Positions 19,859-31,619 are shown, counted from the first letter of the stretch. The stretch is 64,000 nt of DNA from Neoceratodus forsteri (GCA_016271365.2 JADMNL010000023.1:604100501-604164500); one strand, 5' to 3'. Notes: generated by a model not told the origin, from the sequence alone. Numbers and translations: made by a program.

Positions 19859-21345
19859 AAAGACTGCCAGTCCCACCTAGTCTTTCCATTTGTCCAGCAA
19901 CATACTAACATACTAAAATGCCAGCAGAATAGGCCTAATGGTCTTTTGTGTCTGCTTGTTTGGTCAGTCCCCAACTTGGGTGCTGACCTTGCTGTCCCCC
20001 TCGCCTTCTCTGGCTTCTCCCTTCCCAGTTCCGGATATTCTTGCTGCATTGGATTTTGCTTCCAGAACCCTTCCCTGTACCTGTCCCACCCCTCTGAACC
20101 CCTCCACTGTCTCTGCCTCCACCAGCCCCCTAGGCAGTGCATTCCATGGCTCCACCACCCTCTCAGTGAAGTAGCACCTCCTCCTTTCTCCCTGAATCTT
20201 CCCTCTCCAGCTTCCACCCATGCCCTCTAGTGGCCCCTTCCTCCTTCCTTGAAGCACCCGACTGTTCCTCCCTATTTACCCTCTTCATGTACCTAAAGAC
20301 CTCTCATGTCCCCGGTCCTTCTCTCTTCCAATGTGTACATATTTAGCTCTTGAGCCTCTCCTCATAGGTCCTGTCCCCCAAGCCCCAAATCATTTTGGTT
20401 GCCCTCCTCTGGACCCTCTCCAGGAGGTTAATGTCCCGCTTTTAAGTGTGGCCTCCCAAAACTGCCGCAGTACTCCAGGTGCGGTCTCACTAAGCAGTTA
20501 TGACAGAGGAGTATCACTTCCTCCTTCTGGAGGTGATCCCTCTAGCGATGCATCCCAGCATCCGTTGGGCCTTGGCTGCTGCCCTCCTACAAGTCTCAGA
20601 GTTGTTCATCTTGACATCCACCACCACCCCAGGTCCCTCTCAGCCATGTCGAGACTTGTAGCATTTCTCCCCAGGGTGTACACTTGACCTGGGTTTCTGG
20701 CTCAGGTGGAGTACTTGCATTTCTGCATTGAACCTCAGCTTCACTCTAGACCATCTTTCCAGAGCCTCCAGGTCCCCTGTAGGGCCACCCTCCCTCCTCC
20801 CCATCCACCACCGCCTCCAGTTTTGAGTCATCCGCAAAGAGACTCATCTTACTCCTGATTCCTGTCCTTATGTCAGATTGTGAGGCGTTGAACAGAAGGG
20901 CCCAAGGATCTGATCCTGTGGGACCCCACTAATGACTCCTCCTGGGGATGAGACTATCCTTGACCAACCACGACCCTCTGGGTCCGGTCCTGAGCCAATT
21001 GCCTATCCATCTGATCATCTGGTTCCCCACCCCATTTCTCCCAGCTTATCCAACAGGCCCACGTGAGGAACAGAGTCAAATGCCTTGCTGAAGTCTAGAA
21101 AGAGGACATCCACTGGTCTACCCAGGTCCAAGGCACTTGTCACCCAGTCATAGAACTCCACCAGGTTTGTCTGACACGATTTCCTGGGATGAATCCATGC
21201 TGTCTATTGTCCAGGCACCCTGACTTATCCAGGTCCCCCCCTAGCCTCTCCTTGACAATGCCCTCCATCACCTTGCCCACCACCGAGGTCAGGCTGACAG
21301 GCCTGTAGTTCCCTGCCACCTCCCTTGATCCCCCTTGGCTTGCTG
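19859..21345 (-). mobile_element. CR1-type LINE fragment (family CR1-A)
   Basis: This is the 3' part of a CR1 LINE on the minus strand. The terminal segment encodes YFTERVVEPWNALPRGLVEAE (about 20125-20185), the last conserved CR1 ORF2 motif. Upstream are RT pieces such as LEALERWSRVKLRFNAEM (about 20730-20785) and, near 21150-21290, VSLTSVVGKVMEGIVKERLG. The low-coordinate end carries 'catactaacatactaaaatg', a short-tandem tail shared with the copies at 37800-37828 and 56521. It is 5' truncated, with stops and frameshifts. A short stretch 19859-19905 may be the tail of another CR1 copy. Confidence 0.8.
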
Positions 21346-21645
21346 TGATCCCTCCTCCCCTTTCACCTAAGCCCTCTTGAACCCCCAACTGTATTCTCGC
21401 CCACCACTTCATTAGGCAGCCCATTCTAGGTGTCCACCACCTTCTTGGTAAAGAAGTATTTCCTGATGTTACCCCTAAATGTCCCACCCCTCTAGCTGGA
21501 GATCATGACCCCTCTTCTTGGGACACCCCTTCAGTTGGAATAGGTTCTCTGTAGGCACTTTCTTGATCCCTTTTAGGTACTTAAAAGTCTCTCTCATGTC
21601 TCCCCGCTCCCTCCTCTGTTCCAGGGAGTACATGTCAAGAGCTCC
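21346..21645 (-). mobile_element. CR1-type LINE 3' ORF fragment, different family
   Basis: The minus-strand translation near 21480-21400 reads RGGTFRGNIRKYFFTKKVVDT, followed by NGLPNEVVGENT. This is equivalent to the CR1 C-terminal FFTERVVDAWNSLPEEVV block but distinct from CR1-A and CR1-B. It is abutted by CR1-A on one side and by the AT-rich LINE on the other. It is truncated at both ends. Confidence 0.6.
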
Positions 21646-21649
21646 CAGA

Positions 21650-22860
21650 ACTACTAATACAATAGCTATTAACAGAGAATTAGCAGAAATCCACTGGCAA
21701 ACTAAACCAAAAAACTGCCAACGGCTTTTGGGAATTCATTAAAACAACTATGCATGATGTAATGAACAAATATGTTAAGGTCAAAAAATAAAAGAATGGA
21801 AGGAAACATAGGTGGCTAGCTAAAAGTATTCAACATATAATTATAAAAAATTAAAAAAATGAGGCCTATAGGTAAACTCAAAATACTGAAACAAGTTGGA
21901 TATCATTTAAAAAGATAAAAAAAAGATGGAAAAAAAAAAAATTAGCAAAGCTAAAAAAAAATTTGAATATAATTTACCAATACATGCCAACAAAACAAAC
22001 TATTTTATAGTTACATCAACTCATGGAAGAAACATGGGGAACCAACTATAGTAGAGAATGGAAAATCCATAACAGATCCAGTAGAAATTGTCAATACGTT
22101 CAACACCTACTTCTATTCGGTATATAATAAAAACGATCAAACTTATACACTATTAGATGAAGATTAAGAAAATGAAACATACACAATCAAAATAGAGGTC
22201 ATAATGGAACTAATTAACAACTTAAAGGACCATAGCTCACCAGGCCTGGATAATATAACCATTAAAACACTAAAAATCATGAAAGATCATATTTGTATTG
22301 CACTTAAAATTTAATATGAAAAATAGTTAAATGCTGGACAAATTCCAATAGACTGGAAGAACTCCAAGGTTATTTCCATATACAAAAAGGGATCCAAAAC
22401 AAGTGCATCTATTTATAGACCAATCAGTCTTACTTCAATCCCATGTAAAATGTTAGAAACCATAATTAAGAAAAAAGTTTTAGATAAATAAAGTGATACC
22501 AGTATATCTGATGTCAACCAACATGGATTCCAGAATGGTCGTTCATGTACAACAAACTTGATCAGTTTTTATGAAAATATAAGTGAACAATTGGATCCGA
22601 AAAGATCAGTAGATATAATAATGTTTGATTTTAGTAAAGCCTTTGACTTGGTCCTCATTGGGCTATTACTGTAAAGTTACAAAAGTATAGTATTGATAAA
22701 CCTATTATATGTTGGATAAATAATTGGCTTAGTAATAGAAAACAAACCATATATATCAGAGAACATTTGTCTAATATTGGTGAGGTGTCAAGTGGGGTGC
22801 TGCAGGGTTCTGTTTTGTGTCCTGTGATCTTTAAGATATGTATTGCTGACCCCATACTAC
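21650..22860 (+). mobile_element. AT-rich non-LTR retrotransposon fragment
   Basis: A plus-strand LINE pol remnant with very different base composition (A-rich) from the neighbouring GC-rich CR1 copies. With stops ignored it reads SSPGLDNITIKTLK (about 22236-22275), IPIDWKNSKVISIYKKGS, YRPISLTSIPCKMLE (about 22416-22460), HGFQNGRSCTTNLISFYE and IMFDFSKAFD (about 22618-22647). It ends shortly after a VSSGVLQGSVLCP-like block near 22785-22825. This is an RT of the CR1/Jockey/L2 superfamily. It is cut off before the FADD region, with no 3' end or EN domain. Confidence 0.75.
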
Positions 22861-22984
22861 TGAAATTCTGAGACCCTGAGAAAGTGAAGTTTCAATCTGA
22901 TTTTTCTAAAGAATTTATACAAGTCCGCGTTCACGTGAAGGTACAAATGTGAACCCCCTTTTTTTCTTTTTTAACTCTTATTTC

Positions 22985-23572
22985 TAGTTCCGCTTGAGCC
23001 CCGGAGAAATCGCGGGCATCCACTCACCTCCAGCTGTACCTCCTGGTCTGAAACTCGCCAGCATCCTGGCACCAGTCCGGCTATCCTTTCACTTCTGAGC
23101 CCCCCCCGAGGTAGGGCTGCCCTATCCTCCCAGGGTGCTCTATCTGCAAATTCGGGACTGGCTGGGCTCGACCCAGGAGCTGGATGAGTTCGGCCAGTGG
23201 AGTGTGGCTGTAGGGTGGTGCCTTCGCATATTTCCGGGAGTGGAGGATTTTTCTTGTTTCCCCTAGTTATGCCCGTCCCCCTCCCCGGCGGAGTCCTGAC
23301 ATGCAGTGACGCCAGGGAACATCTTGCCGTGGCTCCGCAACCCTCTACTCTGGCCCTGAAGCATTGCGGTACCTCCGGTCTCCACCAGAGGTCGTCGCTG
23401 TGCCGGACATAGCCCTTGAATCCCCCCAAGGAAGGAGAGCCATCCTCCGGACGCCCAATCCTTCCCCGGCACTCCAGGCTCGTTCCCGAGCCTGGGTCGC
23501 CAGTGTGATGCGAGGTGTGGTGTCCAGCGCATCAACCCTCCGCGCCACCGGGCCGGCTGCGTTAACCCTTTC
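22985..23572 (-). mobile_element. tRNA-derived SINE-like repeat, copy 2
   Basis: The minus-strand element starts near 23572 with a tRNA-like head: A box around 'gtggcgcggagggttgatgc' and B box 'gacccaggctcggga' about 35 bases later. The body matches 3490-4075 and 51238-51699 in part. It is GC-rich and gives several meaningless overlapping ORFs. It lies just downstream (minus sense) of PLE P2 coding sequence. Confidence 0.6.
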
Positions 23573-23599
23573 TTTAATACAGTTTTTGTGTTTGGGAAA

Positions 23600-24430
23600 A
23601 TTCTTTGCTTGATAAGTTGATTATTTGTAGCTCTTCTGAGTTACCGTGCACCTCAAATTCCTTTTCGGTTGTCAGACTGTTTCTCTTGTTTTCCCTCCCC
23701 CTTCTGCCTCTCCTTGACCTGTGTTTGTGTTCAGGTTTGGGGTTTCTGTGGCTAAAAAAAAAAAAATAGTCTTTGCTCTTGCTGGCTGTTTTGCTTATAC
23801 TCTGGAAATGTACCTTTGATATGCTTCAACGACTTCCTCTTCTTTTCCCCCACTCCAGCATTCATCCCTTACTATAATCCTTGTCGTCTCTGAGTAGCTT
23901 TTTCTGTTTTTTGCTAATGAGCTTGATATCATGTTTCTGCAGCCTTTTCTGAAGTTGCATATCAAAATCCTTAAATGCGGAATCTGATTTAAAATTCAAC
24001 ACCTCTTGTTTGGCTAGGGTGATGTTTGCTGCAAGTCCTCGTTTTTGCTGTTATCTTTAATTATCTCAACAAACTTTTTGAGCAGTCCTCTGCTGCAGCC
24101 AACCACTCCTCTTTGTGTCAAAAATTTTCAAGGCCACTTGAAGGGACTATGGAAATCCCTTAATCCACGAGGTGCTTGCCCTTTGGCCAGATATTGTTTC
24201 AAAGTTGTGATATCAGAGGTCATGGTCAGTTCCTTATATAATACCCTTTCTAGTTTTACGAAGGGGGATTTAATGTCTCCACTTGTATCCACGGGTTCTC
24301 CAGACCCTTGTAATGTTTCTTCAGCTTTTTGCTGTTTAGTTTGGAAGGTCTCGTTGTTGTCCCACCTAAAACCTATCCCCATTCCTGTAGCTTCCTCATT
24401 TTCCTGCATGCTTTTATTGTTTCCGTAAGC
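23600..24430 (-). pseudogene. Penelope-like element P2, N-terminal ORF remnant
   Basis: The minus-strand ORF 24409-24128 contains VKLERVLYKELTMTSDITTL followed by KQYLAKGQAPRGLRDF. The 'YxKxGRxPRGLR' pattern is typical of the region before the RT in Penelope-like elements. Continuing downstream (lower coordinates) with frameshifts, the translation keeps a helical, charged character (…RILICNFRKGC…, SETTRIIVRDECWSG) down to about 23620. The 5' terminal region of the same element is at 24560-24995. The RT and endonuclease parts are absent and the remnant stops at the SINE. Confidence 0.55.
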
Positions 24431-24559
24431 TAGTTATCTGGTAAGAAGCTTACACAGGATCTTTTTAGTTTATATGCGGTCTGTCCATATTGAAATTGAT
24501 AAAGAAATTATCTGTGCAGTATCGCATAACATTTAAAAAGAAGTGCCTGTGTGCTGCAG

Positions 24560-24995
24560 CAACAGTGGCAATAGGCAAACTAGTTCCTAAAGGGAGTTGC
24601 TGCGACTTAGCGATGCAGGGCTGGTGCGAGAAAAGGGCAGCCAGCCCTGCCAAATGTAAATGTCCGGATGTCCTGCACTCCCTTGCAAGAAGCACAAACA
24701 GGAAATCTGGGAGTATGATAGAATATCAATTTATTATGTGTCAGTCTCAGTCTTACAGAGCCTGACCCCAGCGCTTCTGCACTAAGCCTTTGTCAGGGTG
24801 TGTGGCTAAAACAAACATACACATTTGTTCCAGAAAACATAAGAAAAGGGGGGGGGGCTCCAGCTCAAGCTAAAGTCATGTGCACGTACCAGGGAGCTGG
24901 TTACAACAGCACAAAAAACCCCCAGTGGAAGTGGGATGAAGGTCAGCATCAGTTTTTTTCTGTAAGATCTGAAGGTCAAACAGAAGTAAATGACT
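24560..24995 (-). mobile_element. Penelope-like element P2, terminal repeat
   Basis: 24590-24830 matches P1 6515-6760 closely ('gagttgctgcgact…', 'agaatatcaatttatt', 'tgtgtggctaaaacaaacatacaca') and so is PLE terminal repeat. 24900-24995 continues as a unit that also occurs inverted at 31640-31745. The unit is interrupted at 24995 by DIRS-B2 and resumes at 30848-30912. A G-run lies at 24850-24859. Confidence 0.6.
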
Positions 24996-25270
24996 TTCTA
25001 GGGACATGGATATGTTGTTCATCCACACTGTCTTGCAGGTTCCTTGCCGCTTTAAATCTTGCCAGACGGTCTTCAAGCTGGTTCCTCCCACCCACCCGGG
25101 TGGCAAAACTCTCGGCTTCGCCCCATGACGCCAGATCTTTCTTACCACTTGGAAGCTCAGGATCCCTCCTTAGCGCTCTGCGTTTTAGACTGGATCCTAA
25201 CTCTTTGGTTCGTCTGAAGCTCGTTTTAAAGTTTTCTAGACTTCAGTCTTCCTTATCCCTCGCGGCTGCG

Positions 25271-27512
25271 ATGGACAAATCGATTCCCGGCTTTCGACAG
25301 TCCCCTTGCGGGCAGAAGATGTCCAGGACGGATCCGCACTCCACGTCGTGTACTGCCTTGGCCTAGACCACGACCCGCAGGCCTGCGAGTTGTGCCGCTC
25401 CTTTTCAGCCAACGTCCTGGAGGATTGCGCTGCCCAATTGAAGCTCGGGCGCCCCGAGAAGTGTTACCCGCCGGTGAAATCAAGAGACCAGTTGGGCGGT
25501 GTCCGGCGGCTGGCTCGGCAGAGCAGCTCGAGCAGATGATCGCCCTTGAGGAGGGGGTGGCCCAGGCCGCATCTTCCTCCTCCTCAGTCGTGGCTTTTAT
25601 CGCGCTCTCTTTGGGTACCTCTTATTCTGCTTTGTTCAAGGAGTTTTGCCAGTCCCTTTCCACGAAGGGAGAGGGGCCATCGGGACTTTCCTCTCGGTCC
25701 AAGAAGAGGGATTCGAAGGGTAAGTCCCACCGTCTGCGTTCGTGGGAGCGGGAGAGGTCTCCTTCCCCGGACAGCCGACAGTCTACTTCGGTCGAGGTTG
25801 CGGCTAAGGCCACTGGCTTCACGGTGTCCCCGTCAGGCCAGCCTGCTGAGACACCCATCGACGCAGTCGAGATATTTCTTGACCCGTCGGACGGGTTGTC
25901 GACTGGTGAAGCCGACAACCCTTTTTCGCCGGTTCCCCCGGTGGAGGCTGAGGATCTGCCTGCGCCTTCGGTGCGGCAGTCCCCGGTTAAAGTGTCCGAG
26001 CCGAGGGAGGAGCGGGTGTCCCCAACCCCTTCCCAGGCCCGCCCTCGGTTGCTCCGAGGGTCTCGGATCTCATCTCGGTTAACCCAATCCAGCCGACATT
26101 GGCAGTCTTGGTCTCGGCACCGAAGTAAGCAGCGATGCCGCTCCTCCTCGTCTTCCTCCACGGAAGAGGAGAGGCTTCGGCGCAAATTGCGTCGCCGCTA
26201 CGAGGAGCTGATGTGGCAGCAGTTACTGTTGTCTGGGGGTAAGTGGACGCCAACGCATCCCCCAGCCATCAAGTGGCTGTCACCCGAATGGCCGAAGCAA
26301 CCTCTCGCTGCTGTCGAGATGCCCGTATCTGGGCCGGTTGTTCGGCCGAAACTTCCTGCCCCACTGATTTTGGTTGAACCTCCGTCTCCACAACCGAAAT
26401 CGGGGGCACCGACCAAAGATTCTCGGTCGGGTCACGGCCTGCCTCACAGGTTGTCGGTCACCCTCACTCCTGACCGTCCTCTGCAGGTGGAGGGTGGCTC
26501 AGGCCCTAGACAGCTCTTCGAGGACTCCTCGGAGTCCGACGACTCCTCCCTGTTCTCCAGGTAGGTCAACCTGGAGTCTTCCGGGGGCCAGTCTCTGGAC
26601 GAAAGCCCATCGTCCTTTATGGGTCTGCTTCGGCTCATCTCGGAGTCCACCGGGATGCAGCTTGAGCTAGTCTCCAAACGGGCCAAGTATCCCTTGACAG
26701 AGATACTGGACCGAGGGGATTCTCCCACAGAGGCCTTCCCTGTGGCTGAGGCCATTGTCGGTCCAGCCTTGGAGCTTTGGCAGCGGCCTGCTTCCTGTCC
26801 TGCACCCTCGGCCACGATGGCCAGGAAGTATGCGGTCCCTACCTGCTCTTTGCCTGGTTTCTCGGAGCACCCCTCTGCCGAGGGGTTAGTCACCGACAGC
26901 GTTTTCGGAGATCCGGGAACGCTAGGGATGTAGAGAAGCCCCCCGACAAGGAGTCCAAAAAGCTGGAAGCTGGACTACGCCAGGTGCAAGGTCTAGGCTG
27001 CGTCCTCCCTTGGCCTCCGCCAGGCCAGCTCAGCCGTGTTGATGGCACACTTCTCCCACGCCCTCATGGGCTCCCTGGATGAGGTGATCCCTCATCTCCT
27101 GGCCGACCTGCAGACCACGGTCCGGCAAGTGCGGGACCAGGGTAGGGCGGTGGCGAAGCAGCAGCTTCAGACTGCTCTGGACATAGGTGACTCCTGTGCC
27201 AGATTGGTTGTGGCCGCGGTGGCCATGTGCCGAAGGGCATGGCTGAGGATATCCACCTTCACGGTGGATACCCAGCACAAATTGGCAGACGTCCCCTTCC
27301 TGGGGACCGACCTCTTCCACCCTGGAGTAGAGGGACACCTCCAGCGGATCGGAAAGTCCAGTGCCACTCTGGACTCTGTCACCTCCGCCCAGAAAGACAA
27401 AGGCCGCCGTCAGCAGCAGCATAAGTCCTTTCGTCGTCCTGCACCTGCGGCACGTCCGGCTCAGCAACACCAGGGCCAGCAGGCTCGCACTTGGCATCCC
27501 AAACCCAAGTAA
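25271..27512 (+). pseudogene. DIRS-B2 gag-like ORF, broken
   Basis: It starts MDKSIPGFRQSPCGQKM at 25271. The Cys/His cluster (VVYCLGLDHDPQACELC) follows after a one-base frame change near 25350. The main frame runs 25392-26561 and contains Ser/Pro-rich stretches, an Arg-rich patch (SKQRCRSSSSSS, RRKLRRRYEEL, about 26125-26210) and an acidic end (EDSSESDDSS). A TAG at 26562-26564 is followed in the same frame by SSFMGLLRLISESTGMQLEL (about 26613) and LVTDSVFGDPGTLGM (to 26933). After another shift comes 27036-27512 (ALMGSLDEVIPHLLADLQTT, HKLADVPFLGTDLF, Q-rich tail). This is probably the structural protein of the element. Confidence 0.7.
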
Positions 27513-27849
27513 AGGCCCAGGAGGTCCCTCGGCCGGTCCCTCCTCCAAGCCTGCCCAGTGACGGGTTGAGGGATGTTGCCCCCAGCCTCGTCACTCCTCC
27601 CTGGGTTCCCCCGGAGGACGGCTCTCACCACTTCCTTTCCGCTTGGTCCGCTATCACCACGGACCGCTGCATATTGAGGTGGTAGAAAGGCCTGCCTCTG
27701 GAGTTCGAGCAGACCCTACCCTTTCGGGAGCCACCACTTCCGGGGGCCATACGGGTCCGGTGAGTCTCGCTTTGCTCTGCACGCCGAGCTGATATTGGCC
27801 CTGCCCTCGAAAAAGAGGTGATCAGAAAGGTGGCGGATCCTCCTCCAGA

Positions 27850-29045
27850 CCTGGGGTTTGTGTCTAGGTATTTCCTGGACCCAAAACGGACGGGAAGGGG
27901 GGCTGGCGCCCCATTCTCAACCACGACCTGAACAGGTTTCTAAGGTTTTGGACCTTCAGGATGGTCACTCTGGCTCAGATAATCCTATCCTTGGAACGAG
28001 GCGTGTGGTTCTGTTCCCTGGACCTCCAGGACGCATTCTTTCACGTCCCGATCTGTCCGTCTCATCAGAGATTCCTCCGCTTCAGAGCAGAGGGATCCCT
28101 TTACGAGTTCCGGGCCATGCTCTTCGGCCTCTCTCTAGCTCCCACGGTCTTTACCAAATGCATGGCAGTGGTGACAGCATTCCTGTGGCGCTAAAGGGTC
28201 CGGGTGTACCCCTACCTGGACGACTAGCTGATTGCAGCCCCCTCCAGAGAGGAGGTGGAGCGGTCCAGAGATCTGGCCCTCCTGGTTTGCTCTCAGATTG
28301 GCCTCCTCATCAATGAGGCCAAGTCGGAACTCGTGCCGAAGCAGGTGATTCACTTCATCGGGGCAGAGCTTGACTCTTTTCGAGCCAGAGCACGGCTCCC
28401 GGTGGACAGGGCCAAGTTACTTTCCTCCTTTGCCCAATCATTTCTGGTTGGGCAATTGTGCCCTGCCGGGGACTTCCTGCGCCTCTGGGCCTCACAGCGG
28501 CGTGCACCAGCGTGGTCCGCTGGGCACGCTGGTACATGTGTCCCCTTCAATGGGGACTGGACAGCCAGTGGTCACAATGCTGCGATCCGTTGGTTCAGCT
28601 GGTGACAGTGACCCAGGAGATGTGGAATGCTCTCCAGTGGTGGACTGTTCCGGCACATCTGCAGGAGAGTATCCCGTTCGTCTGCCCCGAGCAGACGGTC
28701 TCCTTATTCGACCAGCACCTCTCTGGGTTGGGGTGCCCATCTGGGGGAGCACAGAGCGCATGGCCTCTGGTCCTCTCGGGAGTCCCGATGCCACATCAAC
28801 CTGCTGGAGCTCCGAGTGGTTCATCTAGCCCTCACTGCCTTCGCTCCGTTTCTACGGGGTCAAGTGGTTCAGGTCCAGACGGACAATATCACTACCGTGT
28901 ACTACCTAAACCGCCAGGGCGGGACGCACTCCATGCCTTTATGCAAGGAAGCTCTCTGCATATGGTCTCTCGTGTGCAGCCTGGAGGCGGATCTCCTAGC
29001 CATTCACATGGCAGGAGCCTCCAACACCTGGCTGATGCCCTAAGC
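27850..29045 (+). pseudogene. DIRS-B2 reverse transcriptase and RNase H
   Basis: RT motifs in order: GWRPILNHDLNRFL (about 27902), CSLDLQDAFFHVPICPSHQR (about 28015-28075), FRAMLFGLSLAPTVFTKCMA, and the catalytic YLDD at 28213-28224. A TAG at 28225-28227 stands where the next Trp codon is expected (a UGG to UAG type change), with another stop (TAA) just upstream near 28193. RT continues VIHFIGAELDSFRARARLPV (about 28347). RNase H follows: LGWGAHLGEHRAHGLW (about 28717), HINLLELRVVHLAL and VQTDNITTVYYLNRQGG (about 28870-28920). It is one of the cleanest RT copies here apart from the stops. Confidence 0.85.
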
Positions 29046-29059
29046 TGGATAGGGGCTGC

Positions 29060-30510
29060 GTCTCACGAGTGGTCTCTCCTGCCGGAGGTAGTACAAGATC
29101 TCTTCTCCCACCAGGGCACGCCTCAGGCGGACCTGTTTGCCTCCAGGGGGAATGCGAAGCTGAGACTGTTCCATGCCTGCTCCCCTCAGCAGGGCTCGCT
29201 GCAAGGGGATGCCTTCTCGACGCCATGGCCCCCGGGCCTCTTCTATGCCTTTCCCCCATTTCCCTTGATCCACAGGGTGCTTCTCAAGGTGAGGAGGGAC
29301 AAAGCTCAGGTGATTCTGGTAGCCCCAGACTGGCTCTACCAGTTCTGGTATCCAGATCTCCTCAGTCTCAGCTCCAGGCTCCCGAGGTGGCTTCCAGCCC
29401 GCCCGGACCTGATCTCAGTCAATCAGGGGCAGGCATTCCATCCAGACCTTCAATTCCTGCACCTGACGACCTGGTTCCTGAGTGGCTAGAGTTCCAGGCC
29501 TTGGTCTTTCCGATGATGTCCTCAACGTTGTTGAGGCGTCCCGTAAGGAGTCGACCAGAAAATGCTATGCCTTCAAATGGAAGAGATTCTCCATTTGGTG
29601 TCAGGGAAAGGGCCTGGACCCTTACTCCTGTTCCTTGGCAAGCATTCTGGACTACCTGTTGTCCCTTTCTCAGCTAGGGCTTGGGTTGATGACCCTTAAG
29701 GTGCACCTGGCAGCCATCTCTGCTTACCTGACGGGGGCTGGGAAGCAATCGGTGGCACAGGAGAAGGTGGTCTGGCACTTTTTCAAAGGCCTTGATCACA
29801 TTTCCCCTCCGGTGCGAGAACCTCCACCTCCGTGGAATCTACTGCTGGTATTGGCCAAGCTCATGGGCAAGCCATTCGAACCGATGCACAGGTGCGATAT
29901 CTCCCACCTGTCATGGAAGACTGCCTTCTTGGTGGCTATAACGTCAGCCAGAAGGATGGGAGAGCCCCAGGCGCTTTCCATAGTCTCCTTATCTGGTCTT
30001 CCACAGGGACAAAGTTGTCCTGCGCCCCCACCTGAAATTCCTTCCGAAGGTGGTGTCGGAGTTTCACCTTAACCAGGTGTTGACTCTGCCGGTGTTGTAC
30101 CCCAATGACACCTCGGAGGCCGAATATAGGCTCCATACTTTGGACCCTAGAAGAGCCCTCGCTTATTATAAGGAGCGACGGTTTAAGTTCGGGGAGAGGT
30201 TCGCCAGCTGTTTGTCACTCACGCTGAAGCCGCACCTGGCAGAACTGCAGCTAAGCGGACGATAGGCAGGTGGGTCACCTCCTGCATAGATCTCTGCTAT
30301 GGGTTGGCGGGCATGGAGCCTCCCAGAGGGATAAGAGCTCATTCTACCCGCCATACAGCTGCATCGATAGCGGCTTCAGGGGCGCATCCAGGAAATCTGC
30401 AGGGCTGCTACCTGGAAGTCAGCACATACCTTCATCATCCACTACCATTGACCTTGAGTCACTGGGATGCTGGTTTTGGGGCCTGTTCTCCAGTCCCTAT
30501 TCCTAAGTAG
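29060..30510 (+). pseudogene. DIRS-B2 linker and tyrosine recombinase
   Basis: The linker carries GTPQADLFASRGNAKLRLF (about 29115-29170), FPPFPLIHRVLLKVRRDKAQ and VILVAPDWLYQFWYPDLLSL (about 29311-29370). The recombinase then starts DDVLNVVEASRKESTRKCYA (about 29512). The first catalytic Arg is in AITSARRMGEPQALS (about 29936-29980). Box II, IRAHSTRHTAAS, is at 30331-30366, so the His and the second Arg are kept. A frameshift after this removes the Tyr segment from the frame, though a TFIIHYH-like reading remains near 30428-30455. It ends before the ICR. Confidence 0.8.
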
Positions 30511-30554
30511 GGTGTCGCCTTGCCTCTCCTCCTCCGGAGAACTGCTAGAGTCTG

Positions 30555-30652
30555 CCAGACAGTGTGGATGAAAAACATATCCATGTCCTAGAAATACAGG
30601 TTACTCACCTGTAACAGGAGTTATAGGAATGGTATATGTTGTTCATCCACAC
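30555..30652 (+). repeat. DIRS-B2 internal complementary region
   Basis: Reverse complement of the left end (24996-25040) followed by the reverse complement of the right end (30790-30847). One base of the left-end copy differs ('gaaaaacatatcc' against 'gaacaacatatcc'). Confidence 0.85.
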
Positions 30653-30912
30653 GACCCACCGACTCCTGCTCCAGCGGGCTAGATCTGGCGTCATGGGGCG
30701 GAGCTGAGAGTTTTGCCACCCGGGTGGGTGGGAGGAGCCAGCTTGAAGACCTTCCGGCAAGATTTAAAGCGGCAAGGAACCTGCCAGACAGTGTCGATGA
30801 ACAACATATACCATTCCTAGAACTCCTGTTACAGGTGAGTAACCTGTATTTTTTACACTTGTGAAAAAGTTTACTGCTTACCCACATTTGGAGAAGTAGT
30901 AAGATGTCTACG

Positions 30913-31429
30913 TAAGGACATAGACAGGGTAGAGAAGGTTCAGAGGAGGGCAACAAAGATGGTGCATGCATTGCATCACAAGTCCTATGAAGACAGGCTG
31001 AAGGAACTGAACATGTACTCCCTGGAGGAGAGGAGGGAGAGAGGGGATATGATAGAGACATACAAGTATCTTACAGGGAGGAACAGGGTGCAGGAAAACA
31101 CTATTTTTAAGCGAAAAAGATGTTCCAGGACAAGAGGGCATGGGATGAAGTTGGAGGGAGGACGATTCAGAGGAAACATGAGAAAGAATTTCTTCACAGA
31201 ACGGGTGGTGGACAAGTGGAAGACCCTGCCAGAGGAAGTGGTTGGGGCTGAAACAATCACGGGATTTAAGAATGCATGGGATAGACATAAAGGAATTCTG
31301 GAGGTCAGGGGTAAGGTGCAACAGACTTCTAGGAAAACAAACTGAACTTACAAGCTCAAATGGGCAGACTGGGTGGGCCATAGGCCCTTATCTGCCGACA
31401 CTGTCTATGTATCTATGTATCTGCTAGAA
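30913..31429 (+). mobile_element. CR1-type LINE 3' fragment (family CR1-B)
   Basis: The plus-strand ORF from about 30918 reads [20 protein letters not shown], then LKELNMYSLEERRERGDMIE, and ends with RKNFFTERVVDKWKTLPEEV (about 31187-31246), the CR1 C-terminal blocks. The 3' end is 'gggtgggccataggcccttatctgcc' and a short 'ctatgtat' tandem. This is the same family as 42421-44884 and 60663-62060. The C-terminal frame is open for 128 codons, so it is relatively young. It is 5' truncated. Confidence 0.85.
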
Positions 31430-31611
31430 CCAAAGCAGGTTACTAATAGAGGTTAAGATCCGTAGCAAAATTGTACACAAAGCTAAAACATACCCGATAC
31501 CTCAATCAACAGATCGCCATTCTATCTGAACATGTGAGCACCTTACACGCTTAAGGTGCTTTGTGTACAGGTTTACTATGGATATTAACCTCTGTAAGTA
31601 ACCTACTTTGG
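31430..31611. repeat. MITE-like inverted repeat with internal palindrome
   Basis: 31430-31480 and the reverse complement of 31560-31611 share 'ccaaagcaggttact', 'agaggttaa' and 'tgtacacaaag' with a few mismatches. The centre holds a second palindrome, 'agcacctta…taaggtgct' (about 31539-31559). It has no ORF. The class is not determined because no clear target duplication is visible. Confidence 0.65.
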
Positions 31612-31619
31612 CACTAACA

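Larger units (their letters stand above)
24996..30847 (+). mobile_element. DIRS-B2 retrotransposon, full-length
   Basis: Length 5.85 kb, the most complete DIRS-B. It starts 'ttctagggacatgg' and ends '…gtgagtaacctgt'. The ICR is at 30555-30652 and the right inverted terminal region at about 30655-30847. It contains gag (25271-27512), RT/RNase H (27850-29045), linker and recombinase (to 30510). It inserted in a PLE-associated repeat; the unoccupied, inverted version of the site lies at about 31640-31690. Stops and frameshifts break all ORFs, but the identity of each domain is clear. Confidence 0.92.

Noticed and set aside
23460..23572. Functional tRNA gene
   Set aside because: A- and B-box-like stretches are present, but no cloverleaf with acceptor pairing forms, and the unit continues into a long repeat body shared with other copies. 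It is a tRNA-derived SINE head.
25622..26185. 187-codon minus-strand ORF
   Set aside because: Shadow of the DIRS-B2 gag frame on the plus strand.
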